A stretch of DNA of 64,000 nt from JAAEPI01 sp964352625 (GTDB taxonomy: Bacteria > Bacteroidota > Bacteroidia > Cytophagales > Cyclobacteriaceae), in the NCBI GenBank assembly GCA_964352625.1, contig CAYGSD010000003.1:62001-126000 (forward strand), in the 5' to 3' direction. Positions 1 through 9,115 of this stretch are shown in pieces (position 1 is the first letter of the stretch; each line of letters starts with the position of its first letter). The notes beneath the pieces are model-generated. The model was given only the letters and a program-made list of their open reading frames with translations. It searched no databases and was not told where the DNA came from. A program made the translations under genes and the position numbers.

Positions 1-1059
1 GACACATTGTCTTACGACCTTTAAGATTTCACCGTATATTTCTTGTTGCGCTGGGTGGGCATTGATTTTAGTGACAATTTCAGGAGCCACTTCATAATAT
101 TTTTGAACTTTGCTTATTCCGGAAGGGAGACTCAACATATAGGAATCCCTGAAATGTCGTAAGGTTTGTAGTTCATGACAATCATCCGGTAATCCCGCAA
201 ATTGCACACATGCTGTCGTTAGGTAACACTTCCATCCTGAACTGCGGGGGGCGGGTCGTTTAATTTTTTGCTGATTAACATGAACTAAAAAATCGTCGAT
301 TTCTTGGATCGTCTCCAATTGACCCCATCGAACCCTCCATTCGTCAAGCTGTGATTGGGTTGCTCCGGTGTACATTTCTTTGAATTTTGACATTCTGTAC
401 GCTTTGACTTCACTTGAAACTTCTTTCACCCAGCTGCCTTCATACCTCGCCAGTATTTCATCACTAGTACCCGTCATATCTACGGTGATGAAATCATCGG
501 TACTTTTTATGGTTTCTTCTCGATGATTGATGGGTATTCCTAGACCAGCCACCACGGCTTGTATTACGGGCGCATGATCACCAGTCGCCTTGGCATGTTT
601 GCCATTGTAGACTACAAATACTTCTAATGAAATACTTCTCCCAATTGACTCTTTCAAAATGCGTTGGTTAATCTCTTTAGCTGCCTCCATTGATCGGGAG
701 ACCTTTCCTTCAGAATGAAAAACAATGCTTTGAACTAAGACCCAGTTTTCATCCTGATTTTCATGAACATTAATCCTTATAGCAGCACATCCTGCTAGGC
801 CCGGAACAATTACGGCATCCGTTACCTTAGGGAGCCAGACGGGTTTACTTTCGGTTGCTCTGTGAGGATCATCAGGATCTCCCTTTTTCATTTGCAAAGT
901 ACTATGCCATGCTTTACTCTGACTTGTGGATTTGGCTTCCGGATTTACGACTTTTTCTGGAATTGACTTATTTTCTTGAGAATCAAATGCGGAATTGTTC
1001 CTTAAGTGTTCCGTTGCTGCAGGTGAAACTGATTGCCTCCTGGTTAATCGCTCTTTCAT
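1..1059 (-). CDS. CFI-box-like C-terminal-domain protein (3' end outside window)
   Basis: I translated this frame by hand: it is open from an ATG at 1059 down to base 1, so at least 353 residues are present and the end is cut by the window. The N-terminal 80 residues are polar and low-complexity. Near residue 290-315 is the pattern CYLTTACV...LPDDCHELQTLR.FRD.Y, which resembles the short C-terminal CFI-box motif (CFIATAAYGS...LR.FRD.Y) named in protein family models; its function is unknown. The start overlaps the stop of the upstream gene by 4 bp, so the two are co-transcribed. I cannot assign a role. Confidence 0.6.
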   Translation of the reverse strand, partial: MKERLTRRQSVSPAATEHLRNNSAFDSQENKSIPEKVVNPEAKSTSQSKAWHSTLQMKKGDPDDPHRATESKPVWLPKVTDAVIVPGLAGCAAIRINVHENQDENWVLVQSIVFHSEGKVSRSMEAAKEINQRILKESIGRSISLEVFVVYNGKHAKATGDHAPVIQAVVAGLGIPINHREETIKSTDDFITVDMTGTSDEILARYEGSWVKEVSSEVKAYRMSKFKEMYTGATQSQLDEWRVRWGQLETIQEIDDFLVHVNQQKIKRPAPRSSGWKCYLTTACVQFAGLPDDCHELQTLRHFRDSYMLSLPSGISKVQKYYEVAPEIVTKINAHPAQQEIYGEILKVVRQCV

Positions 1060-1586
1060 TCTTCCTTCTTTTTAAATAATCCCCATAAAAAGCCCTTTTT
1101 CTTCTTTTTGAGTTTGTCCATCATTTCCTGGCTGGCATCCTTTGCCTCAGATAGTACTGCCTCAACATCTTGTTTGGTAGCGGCAGTGTCTGCCTGAAAC
1201 GAAAGCACTTTATTGAGTTGCTCTTCCACTGAATTCATTTGAGCACTTATTTTGGTGTCTTGCTCCTTGAGTTCAGCAATTACCGGTACAGGCTCAGAAA
1301 CTCCATTCAATGAAAACAGTAATGAATCAATAAGAGCTTTTTGTGCAATTTGCTCATCTTGGATGTTTGCAATTTGCTGTAGCATGTACCGCACCATATC
1401 CTTTTTGATTGGGACGACCATGGTCGTATCTGTTGAGGTGGTCTGACCCTTCTTTTCTAGATTGGCAATTTTTGCTTCCAGCTTTTTCAAATAGATCATT
1501 ACTTGCTTGTCATCCTGACCTTGGCACGGAATAACCATACCCAGAAATAGTAAGAGAATAATAAGGTTTTTGGTGGTTTTGGTCAT
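1056..1586 (-). CDS. secreted coiled-coil protein
   Basis: 176 residues. The first 23 residues (Lys-rich start, LIILLLFLG core, ending near CQG) form a signal peptide, possibly a lipoprotein signal with Cys at about 21. The rest is hydrophilic with several heptad stretches (about 28-55 and 95-155) and ends in a very basic LKKKKKG tract followed by FLWGLFKKKEE. Periplasmic or membrane-tethered coiled coil is the best description. It sits between 1597-2028 and the CFI-box-like gene on the same strand, overlapping the latter by 4 bp. Family not recognised. Confidence 0.6.
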   Translation of the reverse strand: MTKTTKNLIILLLFLGMVIPCQGQDDKQVMIYLKKLEAKIANLEKKGQTTSTDTTMVVPIKKDMVRYMLQQIANIQDEQIAQKALIDSLLFSLNGVSEPVPVIAELKEQDTKISAQMNSVEEQLNKVLSFQADTAATKQDVEAVLSEAKDASQEMMDKLKKKKKGFLWGLFKKKEE

Positions 1587-1596
1587 AGCAGGAAAT

Positions 1597-2028
1597 CTAT
1601 GCGGCTTCTCTTAGCATTTGTTCCAAGGCAGTTTTCCGATCTGCATCAAGTCGAGTAGCTTCGTTGGGATCAGCCTCAGCTTGTGCTATGGCAGTATTGG
1701 CATGCAAAATTGCTTGCGTCAGAGCGGTGGCTCTGGCTGCTGACTCAGCGTTGGTATTCTTTGCAGTCACTAACACAGCTCTGGCCAAAGCTATTTGAGG
1801 TGCGGCAGTAGGGGAGGCATCCAGGTTTTCCAAAGCCTCATCCACTTTACAAGCTTTACGAAAAATATCGTCAGTTGCTGTTCTCAGGTCTAATGCAGGT
1901 ACCTTCTTCATGAATTGTCTCAAATCTGATTTAATTGATTCACTATCGTTTACATCAGAGTTTTTATGAGACGGGAGGTCTGCCGCTGAGCGTGGGTACT
2001 TTCGTAATTTTGGGATCTTTTCTCTCAT
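1597..2028 (-). CDS. small Ala-rich alpha-helical protein
   Basis: 143 residues, no signal peptide or membrane segment. Residues 45-143 are Ala/Glu/Asp/Thr-rich and predicted helical, with repeated short AxAxA and TALTQAI-type motifs; the N-terminal 40 residues are basic and polar. First gene of a three-gene reverse-strand unit (10 bp gap to the next gene). Function unknown; the cluster may be an effector or structural cassette but nothing here proves it. Confidence 0.5.
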   Translation of the reverse strand: MREKIPKLRKYPRSAADLPSHKNSDVNDSESIKSDLRQFMKKVPALDLRTATDDIFRKACKVDEALENLDASPTAAPQIALARAVLVTAKNTNAESAARATALTQAILHANTAIAQAEADPNEATRLDADRKTALEQMLREAA

Positions 2029-2497
2029 AACTGGAAGTATGTATTAAAGATACAATTTAGAAGGTTGAAAAAGAGTTGTATACATGAATTCTTTTAATGA
2101 CATGGGGCATGTGAACTGGGACCAAAAAATCTTGCGTAGATTGAATCATTCACTTCATTATCGATTCGGACTTTTTTTTGAACAATCTTTTTGAATTAAT
2201 TTGACGGAAAGTCTTGAAAGAAAGCGAAATACGGATTACTGTCCCCGCTACTAGAAACTTAAAGCCGATTCAATTGAATCGGTTTTTTTGTTTCTTATTT
2301 CATGCATCCCCGTCGGTAGACGATTCCAAGGTTAGTAACTTCGATTTTCATAGCTAGTTCGTAAAGGTCCTGCACTATTTTGAGCTGATTTGTAGAATTA
2401 CACTTTGTAAATTGCCTCGCAAACCCGTCAGTATAGGCTCGCTACACAATGCCCCAAGTGGCCTAATATTTGGAACTACAACCCAAACTCTAAAGTT
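2029..2497. other. divergent intergenic region
   Basis: 469 bp between the reverse-strand cluster and the forward lipoprotein gene. The only clear element is a forward terminator (2265-2289) with no forward gene in front of it. Just before it is GTCCCCGCTACTA, which looks like what follows or ends a tRNA gene in these bacteria, but no tRNA can be folded upstream. The rest is A/T-rich and probably holds promoters for both flanking genes. Confidence 0.4.
2265..2289 (+). terminator. rho-independent terminator without an upstream gene
   Basis: CCGATTCAATTGAATCGG is a perfect inverted repeat followed by seven T residues on the forward strand. The nearest forward gene starts downstream, so it either ends an unseen small RNA between 2040 and 2265 or is a relic. 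Confidence 0.65.
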
Positions 2498-3634
2498 ATG
2501 GACAGAATTTATACCCTATTGATTCTTGCATTTCTTGTAGCAGGATGTGCGAGTGGAAAGAAACAGTTGAGCAAGGGTAATTATGAGCAGTCGATTGCCC
2601 AAGCTGTGAACAGATTGAGAGACAGTCCGAATAATAAGCGTGCTAGAGAGGCGCTGAAGGAGGCGTACCCGCTGGCGAAGGATCTCTATATGAACCGAAT
2701 AGCACAAGCCAAGGCCTCAACGAATCGATTCAAGTGGGATCAGATCGCTGAGTCGTATGATTTGATGAATAGTTATTACGAGATGATACAGAGATGTCCG
2801 GCATGCTTGGAGGTGTTGCCGCCAATCATGAACTATGCAAGAGAATATGAGGATGCCTCTAAACTGGCAGCAAGTGAGCGGTATCAAGCCGGCTTGGAGG
2901 AGTTGAAGGTGGGCACAAGAGAGGCGGCCATTCAGGCGTACAGACATTTTCAGCGTGTGCAGTATTTGCGTCCGGACTACTTGGATACAAGAGATCGATT
3001 GGAGGAGTCTTTGTACATGGCCACCTTGAAGGTGGTGGTGAATCAGGTACCTGTTCACTCGCGAAACTTTGGATTGTCCAATGAGTATTTTCAGAATCGA
3101 ATATATGAATTCCTTCTTGGTAATAGATTGAATGAGTTTGTTCGGTTTTACACGCCCGCTGAGGCTGATCGTGAGCAGCTAGAGCAGCCCGATCATTATG
3201 TAATCCTTCAGTTTGATGATTTTGTGGTTGGACAGACATTGGTCACCAAGGACACTCGTCTGGTACAGCAAGATAGTGTGGTGGTAGGGCAGGTGGAGAT
3301 AGAGGGTGAACAAAAGGATGTGTATGGGTCGGTAGAGGCGGAGTTTATCACATTCAAGAAAGTCATTGACTCACGAGGCTTGATGGACATGCAAGTGTTT
3401 GATGCGAGAACCGACCGTATTTTGTTCCAAAGAAAAATGCCGGGAAGTTTTGAGTGGGTGGCAGAGTGGGCAACTTACAAGGGAGACAAGCGAGCGCTAA
3501 CAGATGAGGAATTCAAACTGACTCGCTTGGACGAACCGCCACCACCGAATCCGCAGTGGTTGTTTGAGCAGTTTTCAGCCCCAATTTGCGATCAGGCGAT
3601 TGGACACTTTAGGAGTTTTTATTCGGGGTATTGA
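2498..3634 (+). CDS. TPR-like lipoprotein
   Basis: 378 residues. A type II signal (residues 1-17, LAFLVAGC lipobox, Cys17) points to a lipoprotein. Residues 20-160 are helical with tetratricopeptide-like spacing (SKGNYEQSIAQAVNRL, AIQAYRHFQRVQYLRPDY). The C-terminal half (170-378) is a beta-rich domain with YVILQFDDFVVGQT and a repeated track of VVVGQVEIEG strands. Stands alone between a divergent and a convergent neighbour. The family is common as a hypothetical lipoprotein in Bacteroidota; no function can be given. Confidence 0.7.
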   Translation: MDRIYTLLILAFLVAGCASGKKQLSKGNYEQSIAQAVNRLRDSPNNKRAREALKEAYPLAKDLYMNRIAQAKASTNRFKWDQIAESYDLMNSYYEMIQRCPACLEVLPPIMNYAREYEDASKLAASERYQAGLEELKVGTREAAIQAYRHFQRVQYLRPDYLDTRDRLEESLYMATLKVVVNQVPVHSRNFGLSNEYFQNRIYEFLLGNRLNEFVRFYTPAEADREQLEQPDHYVILQFDDFVVGQTLVTKDTRLVQQDSVVVGQVEIEGEQKDVYGSVEAEFITFKKVIDSRGLMDMQVFDARTDRILFQRKMPGSFEWVAEWATYKGDKRALTDEEFKLTRLDEPPPPNPQWLFEQFSAPICDQAIGHFRSFYSGY

Positions 3635-3649
3635 CAAAATGTATGTGCA

Positions 3650-3692
3650 GTTTTCCCGGTCTTGTGCATGCCTGGCAGACCGGCCGGGAAAC
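3650..3692. terminator. hairpin between convergent genes
   Basis: GTTTTCCCGGTC pairs with GACCGGCCGGGAAAC across a short loop. It lies between the forward lipoprotein and the reverse outer-membrane gene. There is no long T-run, so it may act as a bidirectional attenuating hairpin. Confidence 0.4.
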
Positions 3693-3753
3693 TCATAAAG
3701 CCTGACTTGGGGTTATCAGATGTCGGAATAAATACGACAATTAAGTAGAGGAA

Positions 3754-4776
3754 TTACCACGTGATTCTGCGACTGATAGAAAAGCTAAAAAACCCGGTGG
3801 GGTCTACTCCAAAATCCTCACCGGGTAATTTTTGTGGTATAGAGTAGGAGTAGCTGAAAATAAAGGAGGTCTGCTTGATGCTGAACGAAACTGGCAGGGT
3901 GAAATTCACACTTAACAATTCAAATGAAGAGTCTTCTTCAAGTGTATTGATCAAATCTTTAACTGCTTGAATGACTTCTGGGTCGTCACTGTTTAAAAGT
4001 CTTCTTGTCAGTCTGAGTTGAATCGCTTGTTGGGTAGATATTTGACCTGTTCTACGGAGGTAGATGATTTCCTCATCGGTGAGTGTTCGTACGTCCAACA
4101 AGTAGTTGTCCACTTGATCTTCTGAATAAGCATAATTGAAAATGGTCGTGGTTCCCGCCATTAAGGAAATGCCCGGATAGAAGTTTAAGGTTTTTACAAC
4201 AGGAACGTTCTTCAATCGAATGGTTTTGGACAAGTTTGGTATGAACCTATGGCCTATGTCCTTTCCCCAAAGGAGCGCATAGTCTAGTCCGATTTCTGCC
4301 ACCTTGAAATCATACGTGAGGCCAGTTCCAATGCTTTGATTGAGTGTGTTGCCAAAGTCCTGATGGTTGAATGTTTTCTCAATGTATGGATTGATAACCC
4401 ACCTGGAAGAAGGGAGCCACATGTAGCCTCCATGAAGGATGCTTTGAGTCAGAGCAGGAGTGGAGTTATTATCAAAAAAGCTTGTGAAATCAAGGTATGC
4501 GCCTGATTTGTGGTAATAGGAAATGCCGGGCGAATAGCCTTTTTGATTGAGGTTAAAATCTCGACCAGCCGAAAGACGACTACTTGTGTAGCCAAACCTG
4601 ACAGCCATTTCCGACTTCCTTTGAATGCTCAGTACACTATCAAACAAACTGAAAATGGAAAGTGAATCAAGCTCCCTTTCGAGTTGTTCCAGTTGTTGCG
4701 CATAGGAGAGTGTGTCTTCTTGTGATTTAAGTAAAGAAGGAACTGCAAGTGCCAGACAAAGAACAATCCATCGCAT
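3754..4776 (-). CDS. putative outer-membrane beta-barrel protein
   Basis: 340 residues with a signal peptide (about 1-18, cleavage after LLKSQ) and then a short helical coil. Most of residues 55-340 alternate hydrophobic and polar residues in strand-length blocks, many ending in aromatics (SYYHKSGAYLDF, FSFSISRRITW), and the protein ends in Trp, as outer-membrane barrels often do. One helical insertion at about 235-285 (LTDEEIIYLRRTG) interrupts the barrel. It closes the ECF sigma operon (20 bp after the LTXXQ protein), so it is probably an envelope component under that sigma factor. Confidence 0.6.
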   Translation of the reverse strand: MRWIVLCLALAVPSLLKSQEDTLSYAQQLEQLERELDSLSIFSLFDSVLSIQRKSEMAVRFGYTSSRLSAGRDFNLNQKGYSPGISYYHKSGAYLDFTSFFDNNSTPALTQSILHGGYMWLPSSRWVINPYIEKTFNHQDFGNTLNQSIGTGLTYDFKVAEIGLDYALLWGKDIGHRFIPNLSKTIRLKNVPVVKTLNFYPGISLMAGTTTIFNYAYSEDQVDNYLLDVRTLTDEEIIYLRRTGQISTQQAIQLRLTRRLLNSDDPEVIQAVKDLINTLEEDSSFELLSVNFTLPVSFSIKQTSFIFSYSYSIPQKLPGEDFGVDPTGFFSFSISRRITW

Positions 4777-4796
4777 GTAGGTAGTTAGTCGGTGAA

Positions 4797-5276
4797 TTAA
4801 TTGCGACGTTTCTGGTTGTCCTGATTGTTTTGCATGCGATCTCTTACCTGATCACGTTTTTGCTGTTGATCTCGTAATCGCTTGATGATCATTTGGGTAA
4901 AATCATCTTCGGCTTTCCTTAAGCTTAAAAGCTGTCGGTTATTAATCACTTCAAGTAATCGCTCCGAATACTGCTTTTCCAATTGCAGCGTTTGCTCCTT
5001 GGCTTTCATACCCATTTCCAGAATTCGCTTGTTCTCTTCTTCAGAAGCGGTCTTGGGGTCATGATTTCGTCTTGCTTGAGCAAATGCCTGTCGCACTTCC
5101 TGCTGGCGCTTCGCAAATTCATTGTAGATGGGCCAGAATTTTTGCGCTTGCTCAGGTGTCAGGCTTAAACGTTCGGTTATCAAGGCAATTTTTGCTGCCT
5201 CAATTTTCTCCTGTGGTGTCTGGGCACTAGAGGCCAACACCGTCAGCAAAAGAAGTAATCCTAAAATATTTTTCAT
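4797..5276 (-). CDS. Spy/CpxP-like LTXXQ periplasmic protein
   Basis: 159 residues: a signal peptide of about 19 residues, then a helical Gln/Arg/Lys-rich body. SLTPEQAQKFWPIYNEF is the LTXXQ-type motif of the Spy/CpxP family, periplasmic chaperones or stress sensors. In Bacteroidota such proteins are typically encoded beside ECF sigma factors, as here (2 bp after the putative anti-sigma gene). The tail (residues 130-159) is a charged RDQQQKRDQ coil. Likely part of an envelope-stress feedback unit; that role is inferred from context. Confidence 0.75.
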   Translation of the reverse strand: MKNILGLLLLLTVLASSAQTPQEKIEAAKIALITERLSLTPEQAQKFWPIYNEFAKRQQEVRQAFAQARRNHDPKTASEEENKRILEMGMKAKEQTLQLEKQYSERLLEVINNRQLLSLRKAEDDFTQMIIKRLRDQQQKRDQVRDRMQNNQDNQKRRN

Positions 5277-5278
5277 GG

Positions 5279-5707
5279 TTATAAAAGGTTATCAAGTTCG
5301 TATTCGTAATCAATCAAAAGGTTGTCTAAATCGTCCTCGCTTAACTCTAAGTCATCATACGATTCATCTATTAAGTTGTCAAGGTCAGTTTCATCTAGCG
5401 TGAGCATAAGCTCTTCGTCGGATATTTCAATGTTCTCTAGATAGTTAATCAGTGCTTGATCATCTACTTGAGCAAGTAGCTGTTCGGCCGATTGAGATTC
5501 AGTTCTTGGAAAAAAGACAGTCGTGAGAACCAGAAGAACAACGAATGCTCCTCTTAATGCCCATTTCAATTCAGGCTTCAATATCCATCTGGATTCTGAC
5601 TGCTCAGAAACTCGTGCCTGTATATCGACAGTCAACTTATCGAAATAGCCTTCAGGTACTTCAAATGGTGTTTTCTTTTCAATATCCTCAAGTCGTATCT
5701 TCTTCAT
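5279..5707 (-). CDS. membrane protein, putative anti-sigma factor
   Basis: 142 residues. Residues 1-48 are cytoplasmic (KTPFEVPEGYFDKL, a motif seen at the start of many Bacteroidota proteins encoded next to ECF sigma factors), one membrane helix at about 49-66 (ALRGAFVVLLVLTTVFF), then an extracytoplasmic, very acidic tail with repeated EDLDNLL units. The single membrane span between an ECF sigma gene (31 bp upstream) and a periplasmic LTXXQ gene fits an anti-sigma or sensor role. No zinc-finger motif is visible. Confidence 0.6.
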   Translation of the reverse strand: MKKIRLEDIEKKTPFEVPEGYFDKLTVDIQARVSEQSESRWILKPELKWALRGAFVVLLVLTTVFFPRTESQSAEQLLAQVDDQALINYLENIEISDEELMLTLDETDLDNLIDESYDDLELSEDDLDNLLIDYEYELDNLL

Positions 5708-5738
5708 CGATGCTTAGATTGTGTGTTGACCAAAAGGT

Positions 5739-6278
5739 TTAATCTGGGTTTAAAAATTCTTCAATTTTTTTTACGGCATGGTGGTAGCTCGCCTTTAAAG
5801 CTCCTTCGCTCGTTCCTGTCACTTCCGATATTTCAGAGAATTTCATTTCTTCAAAATACTTCATGTTAAAAACGAGCCGCTGCTTGTCCGGCAACTTGAG
5901 CAAGGCTTTCTGAAGCTTCAATTCTATTTCATCTCCGGAAATTCCCACGCCACTATCCAATTTTCCACTTAGTTCTTCAGCTACATCATGAATTGGAATG
6001 AAATATTTCCGCTTTTTCTTAGCAAGAAAATTCAAGCATTCATTTGTTGCTATTCTATATATCCAAGTGAATAGCCTGGCATCCTCTCTAAATGAAGAAA
6101 TGTTGTTCCATACTTTCACGAAAATGTCCTGAGTGAGGTCATTGGCATCATCGTGATCGACCACCATTTTACGCACGTGCCAATAGACCCGCTGCTGATA
6201 TTCCTTGACCAGTAGGTTAAATCCGTAGTGGCGTGTCTCTTCTTCACGCAGCTTATCTATGATAAACTTCTCTTCCAA
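5739..6278 (-). CDS. ECF RNA polymerase sigma factor
   Basis: 179 residues, normal length for the sigma-70 ECF group. Region 2 spans about 20-90 with the -10 recognition helix (DHDDANDLTQDIFVKVWNNI, then RLFTWIYRIATNECLNFL); region 4 spans about 118-175 with the -35 recognition helix-turn-helix (LPDKQRLVFNMKYFEEM, FSEISEVTGTSEGALKASYHHAVKKI). It directs RNA polymerase to a regulon, probably including the three genes downstream. First gene of a four-gene reverse-strand operon. Confidence 0.92.
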   Translation of the reverse strand: MEEKFIIDKLREEETRHYGFNLLVKEYQQRVYWHVRKMVVDHDDANDLTQDIFVKVWNNISSFREDARLFTWIYRIATNECLNFLAKKKRKYFIPIHDVAEELSGKLDSGVGISGDEIELKLQKALLKLPDKQRLVFNMKYFEEMKFSEISEVTGTSEGALKASYHHAVKKIEEFLNPD

Positions 6279-6394
6279 TATCAGGTAGTTTGGGCCTTAG
6301 ACAGGAAAAATGACCGATAGTTTAAAAGTAATTCAAATAAATTTTGAACTGTCTTAATTTTGGTGTCGTTACATTTAATGATTAAACATAAAGC

Positions 6395-6844
6395 ATGGGA
6401 ATAAGTGAGGATATCAAGCAAGTCTCCTTTAGGAATCAATTTTCTAAAGCGCTAATCAATATTTATTATACCAATAACTGGCTAAGTCAAAAGCACCATG
6501 AATTGTTTAGAAGCCATGGAATAACTACACCGCAGTTTAATGTCCTTCGAATTTTAAGGGGTCAACATCCAAATCCTGCTACTGTAAATTTGATCATTGA
6601 TCGGATGCTTGATAAGAGCTCTAACGCCTCAAGAATTGTAGATAAATTAGAGAGTAAGGGGTTGGTTATCAGAAAGCAGTGCCCAAGCGACAGAAGAGCA
6701 GTAGATGTTTTAATTTCCAAGAAAGGTCTAGAGCTACTTCAAGAAATGGACAAGGAAATACATCATCTTGAAATGTCCATTCAGAAGTTAACAGAAGAGG
6801 AAGCCAATCAACTTAGCGATCTGCTCGACAAGCTTAGATCATAG
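6395..6844 (+). CDS. MarR-family transcriptional regulator
   Basis: 149 residues. The winged helix-turn-helix is visible at about 45-110: GITTPQFNVLRILRG, NLIIDRMLDKSSNASRIVDKLESKGLV, then the wing with CPSDRRAVDVLISKKG. The N- and C-terminal helices form the dimer domain. It converges on the Usp gene, overlapping its 3' end by 6 bp. Ligand and targets unknown. Confidence 0.9.
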   Translation: MGISEDIKQVSFRNQFSKALINIYYTNNWLSQKHHELFRSHGITTPQFNVLRILRGQHPNPATVNLIIDRMLDKSSNASRIVDKLESKGLVIRKQCPSDRRAVDVLISKKGLELLQEMDKEIHHLEMSIQKLTEEEANQLSDLLDKLRS

Positions 6845-7765
6845 CTCGTCGATAAAGTCCATAAAGCCTGCTTTTTCACCCTTCCTGCGTACCATTAGCA
6901 TGGAAGAATCTGTGTCCATCATCACGATGCGCTCGGCACGGCTGCCAATGAAAAGGGCAGAGGTAGAGGTTTGTCCTTTTGCCCCGATGATGATCAATTC
7001 AGCTTTCAAGTTCTTAGCTTGATCTCTAATGTCTGACACGAAATCGTCATTATCATTATGAGAGAAAATAGCGTTGACTTCTTTACCATCCGTATCTACT
7101 GTACGCATAAATGCCTCATAGTCTTTTTGGGCATTTTCTTTCATTACAGCAGCAAATTCTTCACGCGATTTGCCGGTATAATGATAGCCAGTCGGTACGG
7201 TGTACACGTTCTGAGCAAAAATGGTCACAAGGTTAGGAACCAAGCGCGCGAAATCTACCGCTTTGGAAAGAGCCATTTTTGAATGCTCGGAAAAATCTAT
7301 TGGAACTAGAATGTGATTAAGATCAAGTTTTGCACCTTCAGCAATGAGCAAGAACGAACAATCTGATTTCCTAGCAAGTCTACTTCTGATTACACCCGAG
7401 CCGCTTTTTCTTCTGCCAGCCACGATAAGATCGAAATCACTTTTATTGGCATATTTTAGAATTGCTTTGGAGGGTGCACCCTGAACTACCTTGATTTTCA
7501 CATCCACATCGGGCCAAGTGAAGTGCTCTTGTAAGGATTCCCTGATTTCTTCTTTTCGCTCCTTCAGGGCTGTATCCAAGAAATCTGGAAATTCCTTCAT
7601 CATACCTTCGGGAAGGCTGAAGTCTCGAATGACATTTATAAAGGTGACTTCACGGGGCATCAATTCACATAAAACACCAGTTGCTTTGATGATATCCACA
7701 TCAAGCGAACTTTGATCCAGGCAAACAAGTATTTTCTTAAATCTTTCCATCGGGCTTTTGGGCAT
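6839..7765 (-). CDS. universal stress protein, tandem UspA domains
   Basis: 308 residues with two Usp folds (about 8-140 and 150-290). The second domain carries the ATP-binding pattern GAKGQT...GSRAERIVM (G-2x-G-9x-G-S/T type), and the first has AGRRKSGSGVIRSRLARKS. The start may be Met6 (7750), which begins the conserved MERFKKILVCLD strand. Cytoplasmic stress or energy-state protein; Bacteroidota carry many tandem copies. Its 13 bp gap from the aminotransferase gene suggests co-transcription. Confidence 0.88.
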   Translation of the reverse strand: MPKSPMERFKKILVCLDQSSLDVDIIKATGVLCELMPREVTFINVIRDFSLPEGMMKEFPDFLDTALKERKEEIRESLQEHFTWPDVDVKIKVVQGAPSKAILKYANKSDFDLIVAGRRKSGSGVIRSRLARKSDCSFLLIAEGAKLDLNHILVPIDFSEHSKMALSKAVDFARLVPNLVTIFAQNVYTVPTGYHYTGKSREEFAAVMKENAQKDYEAFMRTVDTDGKEVNAIFSHNDNDDFVSDIRDQAKNLKAELIIIGAKGQTSTSALFIGSRAERIVMMDTDSSMLMVRRKGEKAGFMDFIDEL

Positions 7766-7778
7766 TCAGGGCGCAAAT

Positions 7779-8822
7779 TTAGCCGAAGTTTTCTAAGGAA
7801 TCACAGAGTAATTCCACTTGTTCCTTAGAATGGGAAGGGAAATTCGCAATCCTGATTTGACTCTTTTTATGTTCGCCATAGCCACTCCCGATGATCATTC
7901 CTCGTTCGTCAAGAAACTTTATCGAATCAGAACTATCTCCAATGGTGTTCGCCACGGCGGTAGATTTGGAGCGATGGGACTTCTGAATCGCTGGCTCAAA
8001 AAGGGGATGAGTTTCTAAGGTTTGATAGAGCAATGCAGCTTTGTAATTGGTCTCATTTCTGATCGCTTGAATTCCTCTTCGGTTCATATCTTCCGCAATC
8101 TTGCCTAGCAAGTAAATGCCCATGACATTGGGTGTTTCAGGAGTCTGATTCTTGTCGGCCATTTTCAGTAAATCCTTGATTGAGTGATAAGAGGGATGAT
8201 TGATCTGATTTGCAGCCTCCATCGCCCGTTCGTTTACAATCCAAACACCAAGGCCTGCTGGCATACCAAAGCACTTTTGAACCGAGAAATAACTAGTGTC
8301 AATCTGTGAAAAGTCAATATCGACGCACGGTACGGAACTCACAACATCCAGTGCAATCAATGCCATGGGATTCAGCTTTCGCATTTCTTTTATCTCTTCC
8401 ATCGAGTGTTGGAAACCCGTGCTGGTTTCGTTCATAGTGAGAGCAATCAGACCCGCATCTACGGCTTTTGATTTGAAAGATTCATCAATCATTTCAAGCT
8501 GGGAAGACTTACCAAAAGCATCAGCAACTGAGTGAAACTTCTCTCCAAAAGATCCATTGACAAAATGGTGTGATGACTCGGAAATAAGGTTTTGAGTGAT
8601 GCGCTCCCAACACTCTGTTGCTGATGAAACGAAAAGGATTCTGTATCCTGTAGGAATTTGAAGCAGTTCTGTGAGTTGCTCTGTGGTAAACTGAAACAAT
8701 GATTGAAAAGCGGAGCTTCTATGTGAAATAGAACCGATATTTTCTCGCATTGCTGAGCGAAAGTGATCTTGATAGGTAAAGTAAAGTTCTGAAGGTCCGG
8801 GAGTAAAAAAGACTTTTTTCAT
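7779..8822 (-). CDS. class V aminotransferase (SerC-like)
   Basis: 347 residues, PLP-dependent fold type I, class V. N-terminal FFTPGPSELY is the typical phosphoserine/alanine-glyoxylate aminotransferase start; SSATECWERI contacts the cofactor, ALDVVSSVPC holds the PLP Asp, and SVQKCFGMPAG holds the PLP Lys. Phosphoserine aminotransferase for serine biosynthesis is one option, but the sequence diverges from canonical SerC and no serA is adjacent, so the substrate is open. Confidence 0.8.
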   Translation of the reverse strand: MKKVFFTPGPSELYFTYQDHFRSAMRENIGSISHRSSAFQSLFQFTTEQLTELLQIPTGYRILFVSSATECWERITQNLISESSHHFVNGSFGEKFHSVADAFGKSSQLEMIDESFKSKAVDAGLIALTMNETSTGFQHSMEEIKEMRKLNPMALIALDVVSSVPCVDIDFSQIDTSYFSVQKCFGMPAGLGVWIVNERAMEAANQINHPSYHSIKDLLKMADKNQTPETPNVMGIYLLGKIAEDMNRRGIQAIRNETNYKAALLYQTLETHPLFEPAIQKSHRSKSTAVANTIGDSSDSIKFLDERGMIIGSGYGEHKKSQIRIANFPSHSKEQVELLCDSLENFG

Positions 8823-9064
8823 TGTGTTAGTAAAGGCGGCAAAAGTAGCTTACCTTTAACATAACTCGGATCGGGAATTAGATTTTAAACCTGAGAACAA
8901 TCCAATAAACGAGCTTACCTGACTTGTGAAACTGGACCTCACCTTAATCATTACGATAGGGCCTCATTTGCATACCAGCATTTAGGATAACAGTGGATAG
9001 TTGAACTTGATTGGCGGCTTAAATCTTTAATGAATTGAGGTTTAAAGCCTCTCCTGAAATGAGA

Positions 9065-9090
9065 CAAAAAAGGCTCCCTATTGGGAGCCT
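9065..9090 (-). terminator. rho-independent terminator of the thiolase gene
   Basis: AGGCTCCC/GGGAGCCT stem with a TATT/AATA loop; on the reverse strand it is followed by six T. It lies 26 bp beyond the thiolase stop. The rest of 8823-9115 shows no gene. Confidence 0.85.
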
Positions 9091-9115
9091 TTCCTTTTGT
9101 TTAGGATTCTTATAC

